From: an uncultured Verrucomicrobia subdivision 3 bacterium
GTDB lineage: Bacteria; Verrucomicrobiota; Verrucomicrobiia; Limisphaerales; UBA11358
DNA length: 46,003 nucleotides
Assembly (NCBI GenBank): GCA_903944085.1
Contig: CAJAQO010000144.1
Location: forward strand, 1-46,003
Reading direction: 5' to 3'
Made by a program: the position numbers and the translations under genes. How positions within the stretch are numbered: position 1 is the first letter of the stretch; each line of letters begins with the position of its first letter. Of the stretch, positions 7,440-16,436 are shown piece by piece. The notes under the pieces were generated by a model that saw only the letters and a program-made list of their open reading frames with translations, was not told the origin of the DNA and ran no database searches.

Positions 7440-9152
7440 TCACAACTTCAAATCATCATCCGTCACCGCGCCGAGCGAGGCGCTGGTGACGTGGGCGGCG
7501 TATTTGGCCAGCACACCGCGCGTGTAGCGGGGCGCGGGCTTCTTCCACGCCTTGCGGCGCGCGGCCAGTTCCTTCGCCGGAATGGCCAGCGTCAGTTCCC
7601 GCTTCTCGGCGTCAATGCGAATGGGGTCGCCGTTCCTCACGAGCGCTATCGTCCCGCCCACGTAAGCCTCCGGCGTGATGTGCCCCACCACGAAGCCGTG
7701 GCTGCCGCCGGAAAACCGTCCGTCGGTGATGAGCGCGACGTCTTTGCCCAAGCCTTTGCCCATGATGGCGGAGGTGGGCGAAAGCATTTCCCTCATGCCG
7801 GGTCCGCCCTTCGGTCCTTCGTAGCGGATGACGATGACGTGGCCTTTTTTGACGGTGCCGTTGAGAATGGCCTTCATCGCCTTCTCCTCGGATTCAAACA
7901 CGATGGCTTTGCCTTCAAAGTGTAATCCTTCCTTGCCGGAAATCTTCGCCACCGCGCCGTCGCTGGCGAGGTTGCCGCGCAGGATGACGAGATGGCTGTC
8001 TTTCTTGATAGGATTGTCGAAGCCGTGAATGATGGTCTGGTAAGACGGATACGGTTTCACGTCACGCAATGTTTCGGCCATGGTTTCGCCGGTGACGGTC
8101 AGGCAATCGCCGTGGAGTAATTTTTTGTCGAGCAACATTTTCATCAGCGGCCGGATGCCGCCGATGGCGACGAGTTCGGACATGAGATGCTTGCCGCTCG
8201 GCTTCAAATCGGCGAGCACGGGCACGCGTTTGCCGATGCGCGTAAAATCGTCAATGGTCAGCTTCACCTTCGCGGCGTGCGCGATGGCGAGCAAATGGAG
8301 CACGGCGTTCGTGGAACCGCCGAGCGCGATGACCACGGTGATGGCGTTCTCAAACGCTTTCTTCGTGAGGATGTCCAGCGGCTTGATGCCGAGCTGCAAC
8401 ATTTTCACCACGGCGGCACCGGCGCGGCGGCAATCATCCATCTTGGCGGGCGAAACGGCGTTTTGTGCGGAGCTGTTCGGCAGACTCATGCCAAGCGCCT
8501 CGATGGCGCTGGCCATGGTGTTGGCGGTATACATGCCGCCGCAGGAACCGGCACCGGGAATGGCGCACTGCTCCACCTTCTTAAATTCTTCTTCGGTGAT
8601 TTTGTGGTTCGCATGCGCGCCGACAGCTTCAAACACAGAAACGATGTCCAGCTTGCGCGCGTCGCCGGTGATGCAACCAGGCAGCACCGTGCCGCCATAG
8701 ACAAACACAGCGGGACGGTTCATGCGCGCGATGGCGATGAGCGAGCCGGGCATGTTTTTGTCGCAGCCGCCAATGGCCACATAGCCGTCCATGCCGGCGC
8801 AGCCCACGACGGTTTCGATGGAATCGGCGATGACCTCGCGCGAGACGAGCGAATATTTCATGCCTTCGGTGCCCATCGAGATGCCGTCGGAAATGGTGAT
8901 GGTATTAAAAATGATGGCCTTGCCGCCGCCTTCGTTCACGCCCTTTTCGGATTCGAGCGCAAGTTTGTCAATGTGCATGTTGCACGGCGTGACATCGCTC
9001 CACGTCGAGGCGACGCCGATGAGCGGCTTCTTAAAATCTTCTTCTTTGAAACCGACGGGATACAGCATGGCGCGGGCGGCGGCGCGTTCATCACCGTCAA
9101 ACAGGATGCTGGAAAAGGGACGCGGATTGATTGCGGAATGTTTCTTTTTCAT
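7440..9152 (-). CDS. ilvD: Dihydroxy-acid dehydratase
   Basis: This 570-residue enzyme dehydrates 2,3-dihydroxy-isovalerate and 2,3-dihydroxy-3-methylvalerate to the 2-oxo acids that are the last intermediates before valine and isoleucine. The iron-sulfur ligands are visible in [16 protein letters not shown] and [16 protein letters not shown], and the C-terminal domain has [14 protein letters not shown]. Length is normal for IlvD. I start at ATG 9152 ([12 protein letters not shown]); a longer frame to 9335 would overlap the cardiolipin-synthase-like gene and adds unrelated basic residues. No other branched-chain genes are adjacent, so it looks monocistronic or loosely grouped. Confidence 0.95.
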   Translation of the reverse strand: MKKKHSAINPRPFSSILFDGDERAAARAMLYPVGFKEEDFKKPLIGVASTWSDVTPCNMHIDKLALESEKGVNEGGGKAIIFNTITISDGISMGTEGMKYSLVSREVIADSIETVVGCAGMDGYVAIGGCDKNMPGSLIAIARMNRPAVFVYGGTVLPGCITGDARKLDIVSVFEAVGAHANHKITEEEFKKVEQCAIPGAGSCGGMYTANTMASAIEALGMSLPNSSAQNAVSPAKMDDCRRAGAAVVKMLQLGIKPLDILTKKAFENAITVVIALGGSTNAVLHLLAIAHAAKVKLTIDDFTRIGKRVPVLADLKPSGKHLMSELVAIGGIRPLMKMLLDKKLLHGDCLTVTGETMAETLRDVKPYPSYQTIIHGFDNPIKKDSHLVILRGNLASDGAVAKISGKEGLHFEGKAIVFESEEKAMKAILNGTVKKGHVIVIRYEGPKGGPGMREMLSPTSAIMGKGLGKDVALITDGRFSGGSHGFVVGHITPEAYVGGTIALVRNGDPIRIDAEKRELTLAIPAKELAARRKAWKKPAPRYTRGVLAKYAAHVTSASLGAVTDDDLKL

Positions 9153-9207
9153 CGCGCAAAGGATGCCAAGAAAAATGCGCGGCGGCAAGCCGGGGACGAC
9201 GAACCTG

Positions 9208-10368
9208 TCATTTTGCCAACGCTTGAAACTGCCGCAGCGCGCAGAAAACATCCACCCGAGCCAGCAGAAAATGCGCCCAGTATTGCTGCCAGCGCGGCCA
9301 GAACGACTGCGACGCGCGCCATGCGGGCAGCTCAATTTTCCGGCAATGTTTCAGCGTGTCGTCGAATATTTCCCGCGCGGTGGCGGTGAAGGCTTTTTCT
9401 TCAAAGCGCAGCATCAGCTCATAGTTCAGCTTGAGGCTGCGCACATCAAAATTCGCGGAGCCGACGTAGGCAGTGTGATCCACGATGACCAGCTTGGCGT
9501 GCAGGATCTGCGGCTGATATTCGTAAATCTCCACGCCCGCCGTCAGCAGCCGGTGATACAGACTGCGCCCGGCCAGTTGCGCCAGCAGCACATCGGATTT
9601 GCCGGCGAGGATCAACCGCACTCGTCCGCCCCGGCGCATCAACCGCAATAAATCGTGGCGCAATTTCCGCGTCGGCAGAAAATACGCGGTCATGATCCGC
9701 ACCTCCTGCGCGCGGACAAAGTCTTGGTGCAGTCCGGAATGGAGCGGACTGGCGGCCGGGCCGGGCCGGCTCCAGAATGGTATTTCGGCGGGCAGGACGC
9801 GGGATTTGCGCCGGCGCTTGAACGCGCGCAGGCGCAGCAGCGGCTTGCGCCGAAAATCGGCGAGGGCAAATAATTCATCAAACGACGACGCCAGTTCCCC
9901 GACCACCGCGCCGGTTTCAATCCGCACGCCGAGGTCGCACCAGCCGCTGTTCACACCGTCGCCGGCGTATTCATCGGCCAGGTTGAAGCCGCCGATGAAC
10001 GCCGTGCGCTCGTCGCAGACCAACAGCTTGCGGTGGTCCCGCACGCCAAAACGCCAGAGATGGAGCGGATTAAACCGGTGGACTTTTCCGCCCGCCGCGA
10101 TCAGCGGCTCGAAAAAGGTGTCGGATAAAAGCCAGCAGCCGAGGGCGTCCACCAGCATGGAAACACGCACGCCGCGCTGGGCCGCGCGGACCAGCGCATC
10201 GCGAAATTGCCGGCCGATTTTTCCATCCGTGCAGATATAGGTTTCCAGCCGGATGGATTCACGAGCCGCGTGGATGGCGGTCAGCATGGCCGGGAAAACT
10301 TCCTGGCCGGTGCGGAGCCATTGCAGCGCCGGCGCGGGGGCGGACATGTTACTGTTGGCCCATGGCAC
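9208..10368 (-). CDS. Phospholipase D / cardiolipin synthase-like protein
   Basis: This 386-residue protein has two PLD catalytic HKD motifs: [19 protein letters not shown] near residue 117 and [20 protein letters not shown] in the C-terminal half. That arrangement fits bacterial cardiolipin synthase of the soluble ClsB type, which joins phosphatidyl groups at the inner membrane. There is no N-terminal transmembrane pair of the ClsA kind. ATG at 10368 overlaps the 3' end of the upstream gene by 20 bases; an in-frame ATG at 10347, one base past that stop, is equally possible. Close spacing suggests cotranscription with the DUF4412-like gene. Another PLD activity, such as a phospholipase, cannot be excluded. 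Confidence 0.85.
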   Translation of the reverse strand: MPWANSNMSAPAPALQWLRTGQEVFPAMLTAIHAARESIRLETYICTDGKIGRQFRDALVRAAQRGVRVSMLVDALGCWLLSDTFFEPLIAAGGKVHRFNPLHLWRFGVRDHRKLLVCDERTAFIGGFNLADEYAGDGVNSGWCDLGVRIETGAVVGELASSFDELFALADFRRKPLLRLRAFKRRRKSRVLPAEIPFWSRPGPAASPLHSGLHQDFVRAQEVRIMTAYFLPTRKLRHDLLRLMRRGGRVRLILAGKSDVLLAQLAGRSLYHRLLTAGVEIYEYQPQILHAKLVIVDHTAYVGSANFDVRSLKLNYELMLRFEEKAFTATAREIFDDTLKHCRKIELPAWRASQSFWPRWQQYWAHFLLARVDVFCALRQFQALAK

Positions 10369-11104
10369 CGCCCAAATGCTTCATCATTTCGGTCTGCATC
10401 ATGGTCTGGACGTTGTCGTATTTGGTGAAGCCGGCGGGGGTTTCAAACAAACTGGCGGCGGGCTGGTCGAACGAAATGTTTTTAAACCGCATCGTGGCGT
10501 TCTGGCCTTGCTCGCCGGTCACGATTTTCACCGGAAAGTTTTTCAGGTCGGTGGCATTCCAGACGGTGGATTCATGCTTGGCACCATCCTTGTCGGTGAC
10601 CGTGACTTTGTTTTTGACGCAGTCATGGCCAGCCACCGTCTCCTTGCCAAGTTCGGCGGTCTCAACCTTGAAATCGGCGGCGTCCGCGCCGGCGGAGGAG
10701 TCGGACTGAGGCATGGCGGCATAACTGTTCAGGCCGGGATAAACCAGGTAGGTGAGTTTCAGGTCGGGGCGGGTGATGGTAATGATCGAGTCCATACCCA
10801 TGGCCTTCATCTGCGCGAGCGCGCTGGCCGGCATCTTGGTGCCTTGCGCTTCGCTCAAGTTCATTTCAAACCGCGATTTGCCGCCGTCGAAACTCAGCTT
10901 GCCGGGCAGGATGACGTTTTCACCGCTCTGACCGCTGGTCTGAAACTCCATCACGGCGGAGAAAGTTTTATGCTCGCCGAAAAGCTGGTCCAGCGCGCCG
11001 CCGAAATGCGGTCCTTGCGCGCCGCCGCGCGGGCCAAACTGGGCGAAAGCCGGCGCGAGGCCAAAAGTGACGAGCGTGAGGGTGAGGAAAAGAATTTTTT
11101 TCAT
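10349..11104 (-). CDS. Secreted DUF4412-like protein
   Basis: This 251-residue protein begins with a signal peptide (MKKILFLTLTLVTFGLAPAFA, cleavage after AFA). The body, from TFSAVMEFQTSG onward, is a beta-rich domain resembling DUF4412 proteins. These are lipoprotein-carrier-like periplasmic folds found in Bacteroidetes and Verrucomicrobia and sharing a 'GKLSFDGGKSRFEMN' type strand, a 'YLVYPGLNSY' strand and the 'VAGHDCVKNKVTV' strand. Function is unknown. I use ATG 11104 because it directly starts the signal peptide; the longer frame to 11272 adds 56 unlikely residues. It overlaps or abuts the downstream PLD-like gene, which hints at an envelope role. Confidence 0.75.
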   Translation of the reverse strand: MKKILFLTLTLVTFGLAPAFAQFGPRGGAQGPHFGGALDQLFGEHKTFSAVMEFQTSGQSGENVILPGKLSFDGGKSRFEMNLSEAQGTKMPASALAQMKAMGMDSIITITRPDLKLTYLVYPGLNSYAAMPQSDSSAGADAADFKVETAELGKETVAGHDCVKNKVTVTDKDGAKHESTVWNATDLKNFPVKIVTGEQGQNATMRFKNISFDQPAASLFETPAGFTKYDNVQTMMQTEMMKHLGGAMGQQ

Positions 11105-11457
11105 AAGTGGTTCAACAGGTTGGCCAACTGGTTCGGTGAATTGAATGGCCGAGCCGGGGCGAAATGGCAAGCCCAAACGATGAAGAGAATATCGCGCGCA
11201 GTCCGCCAAGGTTCCCGAATTTTGAAATTGGGGAGCACGGCCATTCCTAGTCGTGGTTGAGCAAACGCTCATGCTTGTGGAAACCTGCGTGATGAAGCCC
11301 AGGCTTGATCAACCGCAGCCGGATCGCCGACTGCGGAAACCGATTTTTGAAGCGTATGACACGGCATCCGCGCGCCATGTCATTTTGCACCTGAAAACCG
11401 CCGCAAAATAATGATGGCTGACGCCGGGCGGATGATTTTGTTTTGCCGGCGGCAAGC
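11105..11457. other. Intergenic region with three hairpins
   Basis: This 353-base gap has no convincing gene. It holds three inverted repeats: 11295-11305 (AAGCC/GGCTT), 11313-11336 (a 10-bp stem with one wobble pair and a CGAT loop, read on the minus strand) and 11357-11382 (TGACACGGC/GCCATGTCA, one wobble). The last is followed on the plus strand by TTTT. They may end the long LamG transcript or form a small structured RNA ahead of the DUF4412-like gene. Confidence 0.4.
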
Positions 11458-14259
11458 CTATTGCGTCGCAACCCGGATGAAACCTTGCTTGGAGGGGCTG
11501 AAAGTGGCCAGCGGCACGGGCACGGTTACGATGGTGCCGTCACCGGTGACGGTGGTGAAAGTCTGCCAGCCGCCAGCCACCAAGTTGGTGGCGTATTGAA
11601 CGGCGTAGGTGAAACCCATTTGCGATTGGAATGAGAACTGGAAGTTTGCCCCCACGGCCTGCGGATTCAACAAGTTGACCGGCGCATTGGGCACAAAGCT
11701 TACTTGGTCAAGAAAGCCGGCTTCCGTGGGATCGTTGTCGCCATTGGCATTGACGGTCCAACTCAAGGTATGTGGGCCGGCGGAAAGATTGAACGGACCG
11801 TCCTGATACCAAGCGGTGTTGTAAAAAATGTCGTCGGCATAGCCATTATCTATGTCGAACTCGTAATCAAAGTTGCCACCGGCATCCTGGCTGGACCAGA
11901 AGAACGTCAGCGTGCCCGGCCCGGTCACGGTGGTGGAGATGATGGAGCTTTGACTATTGGTCACCACGCCGCTTTGGGCGGCCGAAACGCCGTCCTCGGT
12001 GTTGGTGGTTTCCACGAACCAAGGCGTGTCGCCATCCATGGTGGTCCAAGTCAGCGCCTGGGCGTTGAGCGCGCCGCCCAAGGTAAAAAGCGGGTGGCCA
12101 TACAAAATGGCAACGTCATTGGTATTGAGTTCGCCGGCATAAATCCGCACATCATCCAGCACGCCGGTGTAGTTCACGTAATAGCCGCCGGCCAGGAAAA
12201 TGAGCGAGGTCAGAATAATGGGATTGGTGGGCCCCGCGGCGGTGGCATTGAGACTGCCATCCACATAAAGGTTCATCACCCCGTTGGTTTGATTGCGCGT
12301 GGCGGTGAGAAAATGATACTGGCCGTCATTGACCGTGGTGGTGGAGTGGAGCGTGGTGTCCGCGCCGGTTGGATCGTTGACGGTGAACGCCGCTTTGCTG
12401 CCGGTGATGGCCAGCGGAATCACACTGTTGGAGAAAGAACTGTAGGCAAACAGGATTGGCGCGCCGAAATAAGCGTTCGCGTCATCCTGATCCACCGTGT
12501 TGGTGGTCTTAATCCACGCCGAAACGGAAAAGCTGCGGCTCAACGCGTTGGAAAGGCTGTTGAAACAAGTCGCGCCGGGCGCGAAGCAGATGGAGGTGTC
12601 GCCAAAAAATTGGCGCGCATAAGATCCAAACGCGGCATTGGTGACATAAGTATCGTAATTGGTGCCGCCGTTGCCGCTGCCGCAGTTTGAATCGTTGCCA
12701 TGACCGGAATTGTCGGCCCCGGGAGTATTGGTGATTTCAAAATCATAACTGGCAACCAGCGGCACGCTGACATCCTGGCTGGTGGTGTCGGCGACATTGG
12801 TGCCCGGATTGAGGTGCAAATAAGTCACTTCATTGCTCGACAGGACGCCGGAATAAATCTGGATCTGATCCAGATCGCCGACAAAATCATTCGCAAACGA
12901 AGTGTTTTCGCCGATGAAAAGCTCCGGCGTGTCGGCGGCGGTCAGCCGGCCAGGGGCACCGTAATTGGCCGCATCCACCACACCGTTGATATAAATGATT
13001 TTCCGCCCGCTGCCAGCGTCCCGCGTCACGACGACATGCGTGTAATTGCCGGTATTAATCGGCGTGGCCGAATGCAAAGTGTTGGCCGGATTGCCGCCGG
13101 TCAGAAACGCCAGCTCGCTGCCGGTCAATGCCATCGGAATCGTCAGGTCGCTATTGGCCGCCAACAGGCCGCCACCGGAATCCGCCGCGCCCAGCTCAGT
13201 GCCCGGCGCGTTGGTTGTCCGGACCCACAGCGAAACCGAGAAGCTGCCGGCCAGAGCCGCGACCAGATTGGTCGGCGGCGTCAGCCAGCCGCCACCCGCG
13301 AAACCGGCGGCATACGGCCCGAAGACCGCGTCATTGGTGATGTAGGGCGGCTGTGTGAACCAGGCATAACCATTCATGTTGTTGCCATGTCCCGAAACGT
13401 CGGCGGCAAACAACGTGTTCCCGTCAAAGGTCCAAAAGGCAAGGTTCGTATGCCCCAGGGTCGGCGGGCCGGGAGTAAAAAGTGTGAAGCCAATATCCAT
13501 GCCGGATTCCAGAATATTGGCGGACGACCACCCGGAAAGTGGCTGGGCGTTACTGGTGTTCAGCGGCGTGCTTGCCACGAAAACGGGCGTCGCAAAATTC
13601 GTGAGATAGTTGAGATGAAAAGTATAGCCCGTGCCCAGCGGCACCGGCACGGTCCAATTATTCTGCGACGCCGGGAGATTCGTGTCCTGATAAAAGGAAT
13701 AAGAATCGTTATGCACTTGAACATCTTCCCGAACGGCCCAGCCGGACGGCCCCTGCCAGGAAAAAGTTGGCAGATTGGTGGGAATATACTCGCCGTCCGT
13801 CGGCGACGTAATAACTGTCGCCGGCAGCACATTGCTGCTGACGCCGGCAGCGCTGACCGTGAAGGTAAAGTAATTAGTGGTGGTGGCGTTGGTGAAAAGT
13901 ATGCTCCAATGACCGCTCGTGATCTGCTGCCAAGCGGAATCGAAATCTCCGTAGCCATATTCAGAATCAAACTCGTAACGATCCACCAGGCCGCTGGCAG
14001 TCAGATCAAACCCGCGTTGCGACCCGTTCGTCGGCCAGCCCGGCGAGCTGATGACGTAGGTTCCGAGCGGCGCGGCGGGGGCGAGGTTGTTGGTGGCCAT
14101 CGGTGTGTAAAAAACATAACTCTGGCCTTGATTGTCCCGATAAAGATCCAGCACAAAAGTCAGCCCCGCGCGGGCGCACGGCGGAAGCAGCATTGCCGCC
14201 GCCAGCAGGAACAGTCCGCCCCCTTTCAAGCATTTGAAAATGGCCGGGTGGTTTTTCAT
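11458..14259 (-). CDS. Secreted double-LamG surface protein
   Basis: This 933-residue protein starts with a signal peptide (cleavage near CARAG, residue 32). Residues about 275-490 and 500-720 are two LamG/concanavalin-A-like jelly-rolls, each ending with the 'vYsG.LsxnEvxxL' motif (QIYSGVLSSNEVTYL; RIYAGELNTNDVAIL). A further beta-sandwich at about 735-860 carries the GTLTFFWSSQD and GPHTLSWTV strands. The last 60 residues form the 'fxxqYaTNL..gxWqtf....FIRV' module that recurs at the C-termini of verrucomicrobial exported proteins; a similar ending occurs on the GH51 enzyme here. Asn and Thr content is high. It probably binds carbohydrate at the cell surface or outside. No catalytic domain is recognisable. 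Confidence 0.8.
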   Translation of the reverse strand: MKNHPAIFKCLKGGGLFLLAAAMLLPPCARAGLTFVLDLYRDNQGQSYVFYTPMATNNLAPAAPLGTYVISSPGWPTNGSQRGFDLTASGLVDRYEFDSEYGYGDFDSAWQQITSGHWSILFTNATTTNYFTFTVSAAGVSSNVLPATVITSPTDGEYIPTNLPTFSWQGPSGWAVREDVQVHNDSYSFYQDTNLPASQNNWTVPVPLGTGYTFHLNYLTNFATPVFVASTPLNTSNAQPLSGWSSANILESGMDIGFTLFTPGPPTLGHTNLAFWTFDGNTLFAADVSGHGNNMNGYAWFTQPPYITNDAVFGPYAAGFAGGGWLTPPTNLVAALAGSFSVSLWVRTTNAPGTELGAADSGGGLLAANSDLTIPMALTGSELAFLTGGNPANTLHSATPINTGNYTHVVVTRDAGSGRKIIYINGVVDAANYGAPGRLTAADTPELFIGENTSFANDFVGDLDQIQIYSGVLSSNEVTYLHLNPGTNVADTTSQDVSVPLVASYDFEITNTPGADNSGHGNDSNCGSGNGGTNYDTYVTNAAFGSYARQFFGDTSICFAPGATCFNSLSNALSRSFSVSAWIKTTNTVDQDDANAYFGAPILFAYSSFSNSVIPLAITGSKAAFTVNDPTGADTTLHSTTTVNDGQYHFLTATRNQTNGVMNLYVDGSLNATAAGPTNPIILTSLIFLAGGYYVNYTGVLDDVRIYAGELNTNDVAILYGHPLFTLGGALNAQALTWTTMDGDTPWFVETTNTEDGVSAAQSGVVTNSQSSIISTTVTGPGTLTFFWSSQDAGGNFDYEFDIDNGYADDIFYNTAWYQDGPFNLSAGPHTLSWTVNANGDNDPTEAGFLDQVSFVPNAPVNLLNPQAVGANFQFSFQSQMGFTYAVQYATNLVAGGWQTFTTVTGDGTIVTVPVPLATFSPSKQGFIRVATQ

Positions 14260-14451
14260 GGTGATCCTTGATTTTGCCGCAACTGCTCAATTTAAAGCGC
14301 ACAACCGTTTCTGGCCGGACGCAAACATAAATTAATAAAATACGTATAAGTAGTTAAGCAGATGCCGAGTAGAAAATCAAGAATAAACGGATGATCGCGG
14401 ACGGCAAGCGGTTGGAAACAACGCTGCCGACGGTGCCCGCGCAGCCGGAAC

Positions 14452-14484
14452 TACAAATAAAAAAGGCGTCCGTTGCCGGACGCT
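14452..14484 (-). terminator. Rho-independent terminator after tsf
   Basis: Read on the minus strand, GCGTCCG pairs with CGGACGC around a GCAA tetraloop (14466-14483) and is followed by CCTTTTTTATTT. It lies 23 bases past the tsf stop codon and ends the rpsB-tsf operon. The rest of 14260-14506 holds no gene; it contains an AT-rich stretch near 14330-14350 that may include the promoter of the LamG gene. Confidence 0.88.
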
Positions 14485-14506
14485 TGGGAAAGATTTTAAC
14501 CGCAGT

Positions 14507-15355
14507 TCAAGCCGCCACGGCTTCGCCCACTTGGAAACGGACGAAACGGCGGATGACGATTTCGTCACCGAGCTGTTTGCTGATCTGGGCGACGTGTTCC
14601 TTGACGCTGACTTCGGAATTGCGTTTCACGAAGCCTTGGTCAACGAGGCAGTAAGTCTGGAAGAATTTGTCCAGCACACCAGCCAGGATTTTTTCCATCG
14701 CGGCGGCGGGCTTGCCTTTCAAACGATCAGAGTTCGCGGCAATCTCACGTTCCTTGGCGATGACGGCGGGCGACACGTTATCGCGCGAAACCACCTGCGG
14801 AAAACCGGCGGCGATTTGCAGCGTGATGTCTTTCACGAGCTGCTTGAATTCTTCCTTGCCGGTGGTTTCGGGCTTGCCGGCACCGACTTCGACGAGCACG
14901 CCGACTTTCGCGCCGAGGTGGATGTAAGCGGCGACGAGACCGTTGCCGGAAACTTCCAACCGCGCGTTGCGGGTGATCTTGATATTCTCACCCATCTTGC
15001 CGACGGCGGCTTCGCGGTCCGCTTCGAGATTCACGTTCGGATTGGCGGCAACCTTCTTCGCCACCTCGTCAGCGAAGGCGCGGAACGCCTCGTTGCGCGC
15101 AACGAAATCAGTTTCACAATTCACTTCCACCAGCACGCCGGATTGGCCGCCGGGCGCGATGAACTGGGCGATGACGCCTTCGCGGGCTTCGCGCGTGGCT
15201 TTTTTTGCGGCGCTGGCGGCCCCGGATTTGCGGAGCAAATCCACGGCAGCCTCGATGCTGCCCTGCGCTTCGACGAGCGCCTTTTTACATTCCATCATGC
15301 CAACGCCCGTCATTTCGCGGAGCTTGGCCACATTTGTAGCAGTGATTTCAGCCAT
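14507..15355 (-). CDS. tsf: Elongation factor Ts
   Basis: This 282-residue factor recharges EF-Tu by exchanging GDP for GTP in the cytoplasm. The N-terminal UBA-like domain (VAKLREMTGVGMMECKKAL) and the signature CETDFVARNEAFRAFADEVA, whose TDFV segment contacts EF-Tu, are intact, and the two-lobed core and coiled-coil region follow. Length is close to the E. coli protein. It lies downstream of rpsB in the nearly universal rpsB-tsf order, with an 80-base gap containing a strong hairpin, and a terminator follows. Confidence 0.97.
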   Translation of the reverse strand: MAEITATNVAKLREMTGVGMMECKKALVEAQGSIEAAVDLLRKSGAASAAKKATREAREGVIAQFIAPGGQSGVLVEVNCETDFVARNEAFRAFADEVAKKVAANPNVNLEADREAAVGKMGENIKITRNARLEVSGNGLVAAYIHLGAKVGVLVEVGAGKPETTGKEEFKQLVKDITLQIAAGFPQVVSRDNVSPAVIAKEREIAANSDRLKGKPAAAMEKILAGVLDKFFQTYCLVDQGFVKRNSEVSVKEHVAQISKQLGDEIVIRRFVRFQVGEAVAA

Positions 15356-15392
15356 AGAAAAATTTATTAGTCGTCAGTTGGAAATTAATGAA

Positions 15393-15426
15393 CGGGACGC
15401 GGAGAAACTTTTTCTTCCGCGTCCCG
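15393..15426 (-). promoter_or_regulatory. Intercistronic rpsB-tsf hairpin (attenuator-like)
   Basis: An 11-bp perfect stem pairs 15393-15403 with 15416-15426 around a 12-base loop, ten bases past the rpsB stop. On the minus strand it is followed by GTTCATTAATTT, a weak uridine tract, so termination would be partial. A comparable hairpin lies between rpsB and tsf in E. coli, where it lowers tsf relative to rpsB. Processing or mRNA stabilisation is an alternative. Confidence 0.6.
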
Positions 15427-15435
15427 CCAAATCAG

Positions 15436-16221
15436 TTAAGCCGCAGCCGCAGTCGCCGTCGCCACGGGCACAGCTTCAGTCGGTTTGGCTTCGGCGGCCG
15501 GGGCTTCTTCATTCACGCGGCGGGATTTTTTGGATTCAAATTCCGCGCGCGCCTGCGTGATGGCCGACGAAACGGCACCGAGCAGCAAACGCACGGAGCG
15601 GATGGCGTCGTCGTTCGCGGCGATCGGATAATCGGCGTCTTCAGGATCGCTGTTCGTATCCACGAGCGCCACGACCGGAATACCGAGCTTCTTGGCTTCG
15701 GCCACGGCGTTGTGTTCGCGCTTCACGTCCACGACAAACAGCGCGGCGGGCATCTTGTCCAGCTCGCGGAGGCCGTCGAAATATTTGAACAGGCGCGAAC
15801 CTTCGCGGCGGATGGCGGCCTGCTCCTGCTTGACGTAGCCGGAGAGCGTGCCGTCGGTTTCCCAGCGCTCAATTTCCTTGAGGCGCTTGATGGAAGTTTT
15901 GACCGTGGCGAAATTCGTCAGCGTGCCGCCGAGCCAGCGCTCGACCACGAACATCTGGCCGGTTTCCTTGGCCGTTTCCTTGACGCAAATCTGCGCCTGC
16001 TTCTTGGTGCCGACGAACAAAATTTTTCCGCCTTTGCGCACGGCGGTGGCGAGATAGCCCAAGGCCGCATCCAACTGCGCCTCGGTTTTGCTCAAATCAA
16101 TGATGTGAATGCCGTTGCGCGCGTCGAAGATGAACGGTTTCATCTTGGGATTCCAACGCTTCGTCTGATGTCCAAAATGGACGCCTGCTTCCAACAATTC
16201 TTTAATGCCGATAGTGCTCAC
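15436..16221 (-). CDS. rpsB: 30S ribosomal protein S2
   Basis: This 261-residue protein assembles late onto the 30S subunit and helps anchor S1. The N-terminus STIGIKELLEAGVHFGHQTKRWNPKM is diagnostic, as are IFDARNGIHIIDLSKT and the C-terminal DTNSDPEDADYPIAANDDAIRS. I chose the GTG at 16221 over the ATG ten codons upstream, because AAAGGA sits six bases before it and family members begin at this point. The last 40 residues are an Ala/Glu-rich extension (AEAKPTEAVPVATATAAAA). tsf follows. Confidence 0.97.
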   Translation of the reverse strand: MSTIGIKELLEAGVHFGHQTKRWNPKMKPFIFDARNGIHIIDLSKTEAQLDAALGYLATAVRKGGKILFVGTKKQAQICVKETAKETGQMFVVERWLGGTLTNFATVKTSIKRLKEIERWETDGTLSGYVKQEQAAIRREGSRLFKYFDGLRELDKMPAALFVVDVKREHNAVAEAKKLGIPVVALVDTNSDPEDADYPIAANDDAIRSVRLLLGAVSSAITQARAEFESKKSRRVNEEAPAAEAKPTEAVPVATATAAAA

Positions 16222-16379
16222 AATTTTCCTTTGGTTGTCACCCCGAATCATTTTCGAGGCATCTCGCGGAACACGAGATTAGGTTTGGTGTTGTTATGGC
16301 CGCTTGCTTTCACACGAAGGCAAATTTGAAGGCCGTTGCCCTTCACCGGCATGAGTTTCACGCCGGAAAAAGGATCGCC

Positions 16380-16407
16380 AGCATAACAAAGAAACGCCTC
16401 GTGACAA
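16380..16407 (-). promoter_or_regulatory. Sigma-70-type promoter for rpsB-tsf
   Basis: On the minus strand TTGTCA (16407-16402) is followed after 16 bases by TATGCT (16385-16380), close to the -35 and -10 consensus. Transcription would start near 16373, giving a leader of about 150 bases before the rpsB GTG. Such a leader could carry S2 autoregulation, as known in other bacteria, but I did not identify the structure. Confidence 0.55.
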
Positions 16408-16436
16408 TCTTTATTTTGCCACCGCTGGAGCGTCTT

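Noticed and set aside
9153..9335. An extended N-terminus for ilvD.
   Set aside because: It overlaps the downstream end of the PLD-like gene, is Arg/Cys-rich and is not part of the IlvD family.
12700..14271. A 523-codon open frame on the plus strand opposite the double-LamG gene.
   Set aside because: Its product is Arg/Gly/Ala-rich with no recognisable domain and is the antisense reading of a clear signal-peptide LamG protein. Other long plus-strand frames opposite hrpA, iorA, paaK, ilvD and lpxC/fabZ were rejected for the same reason.
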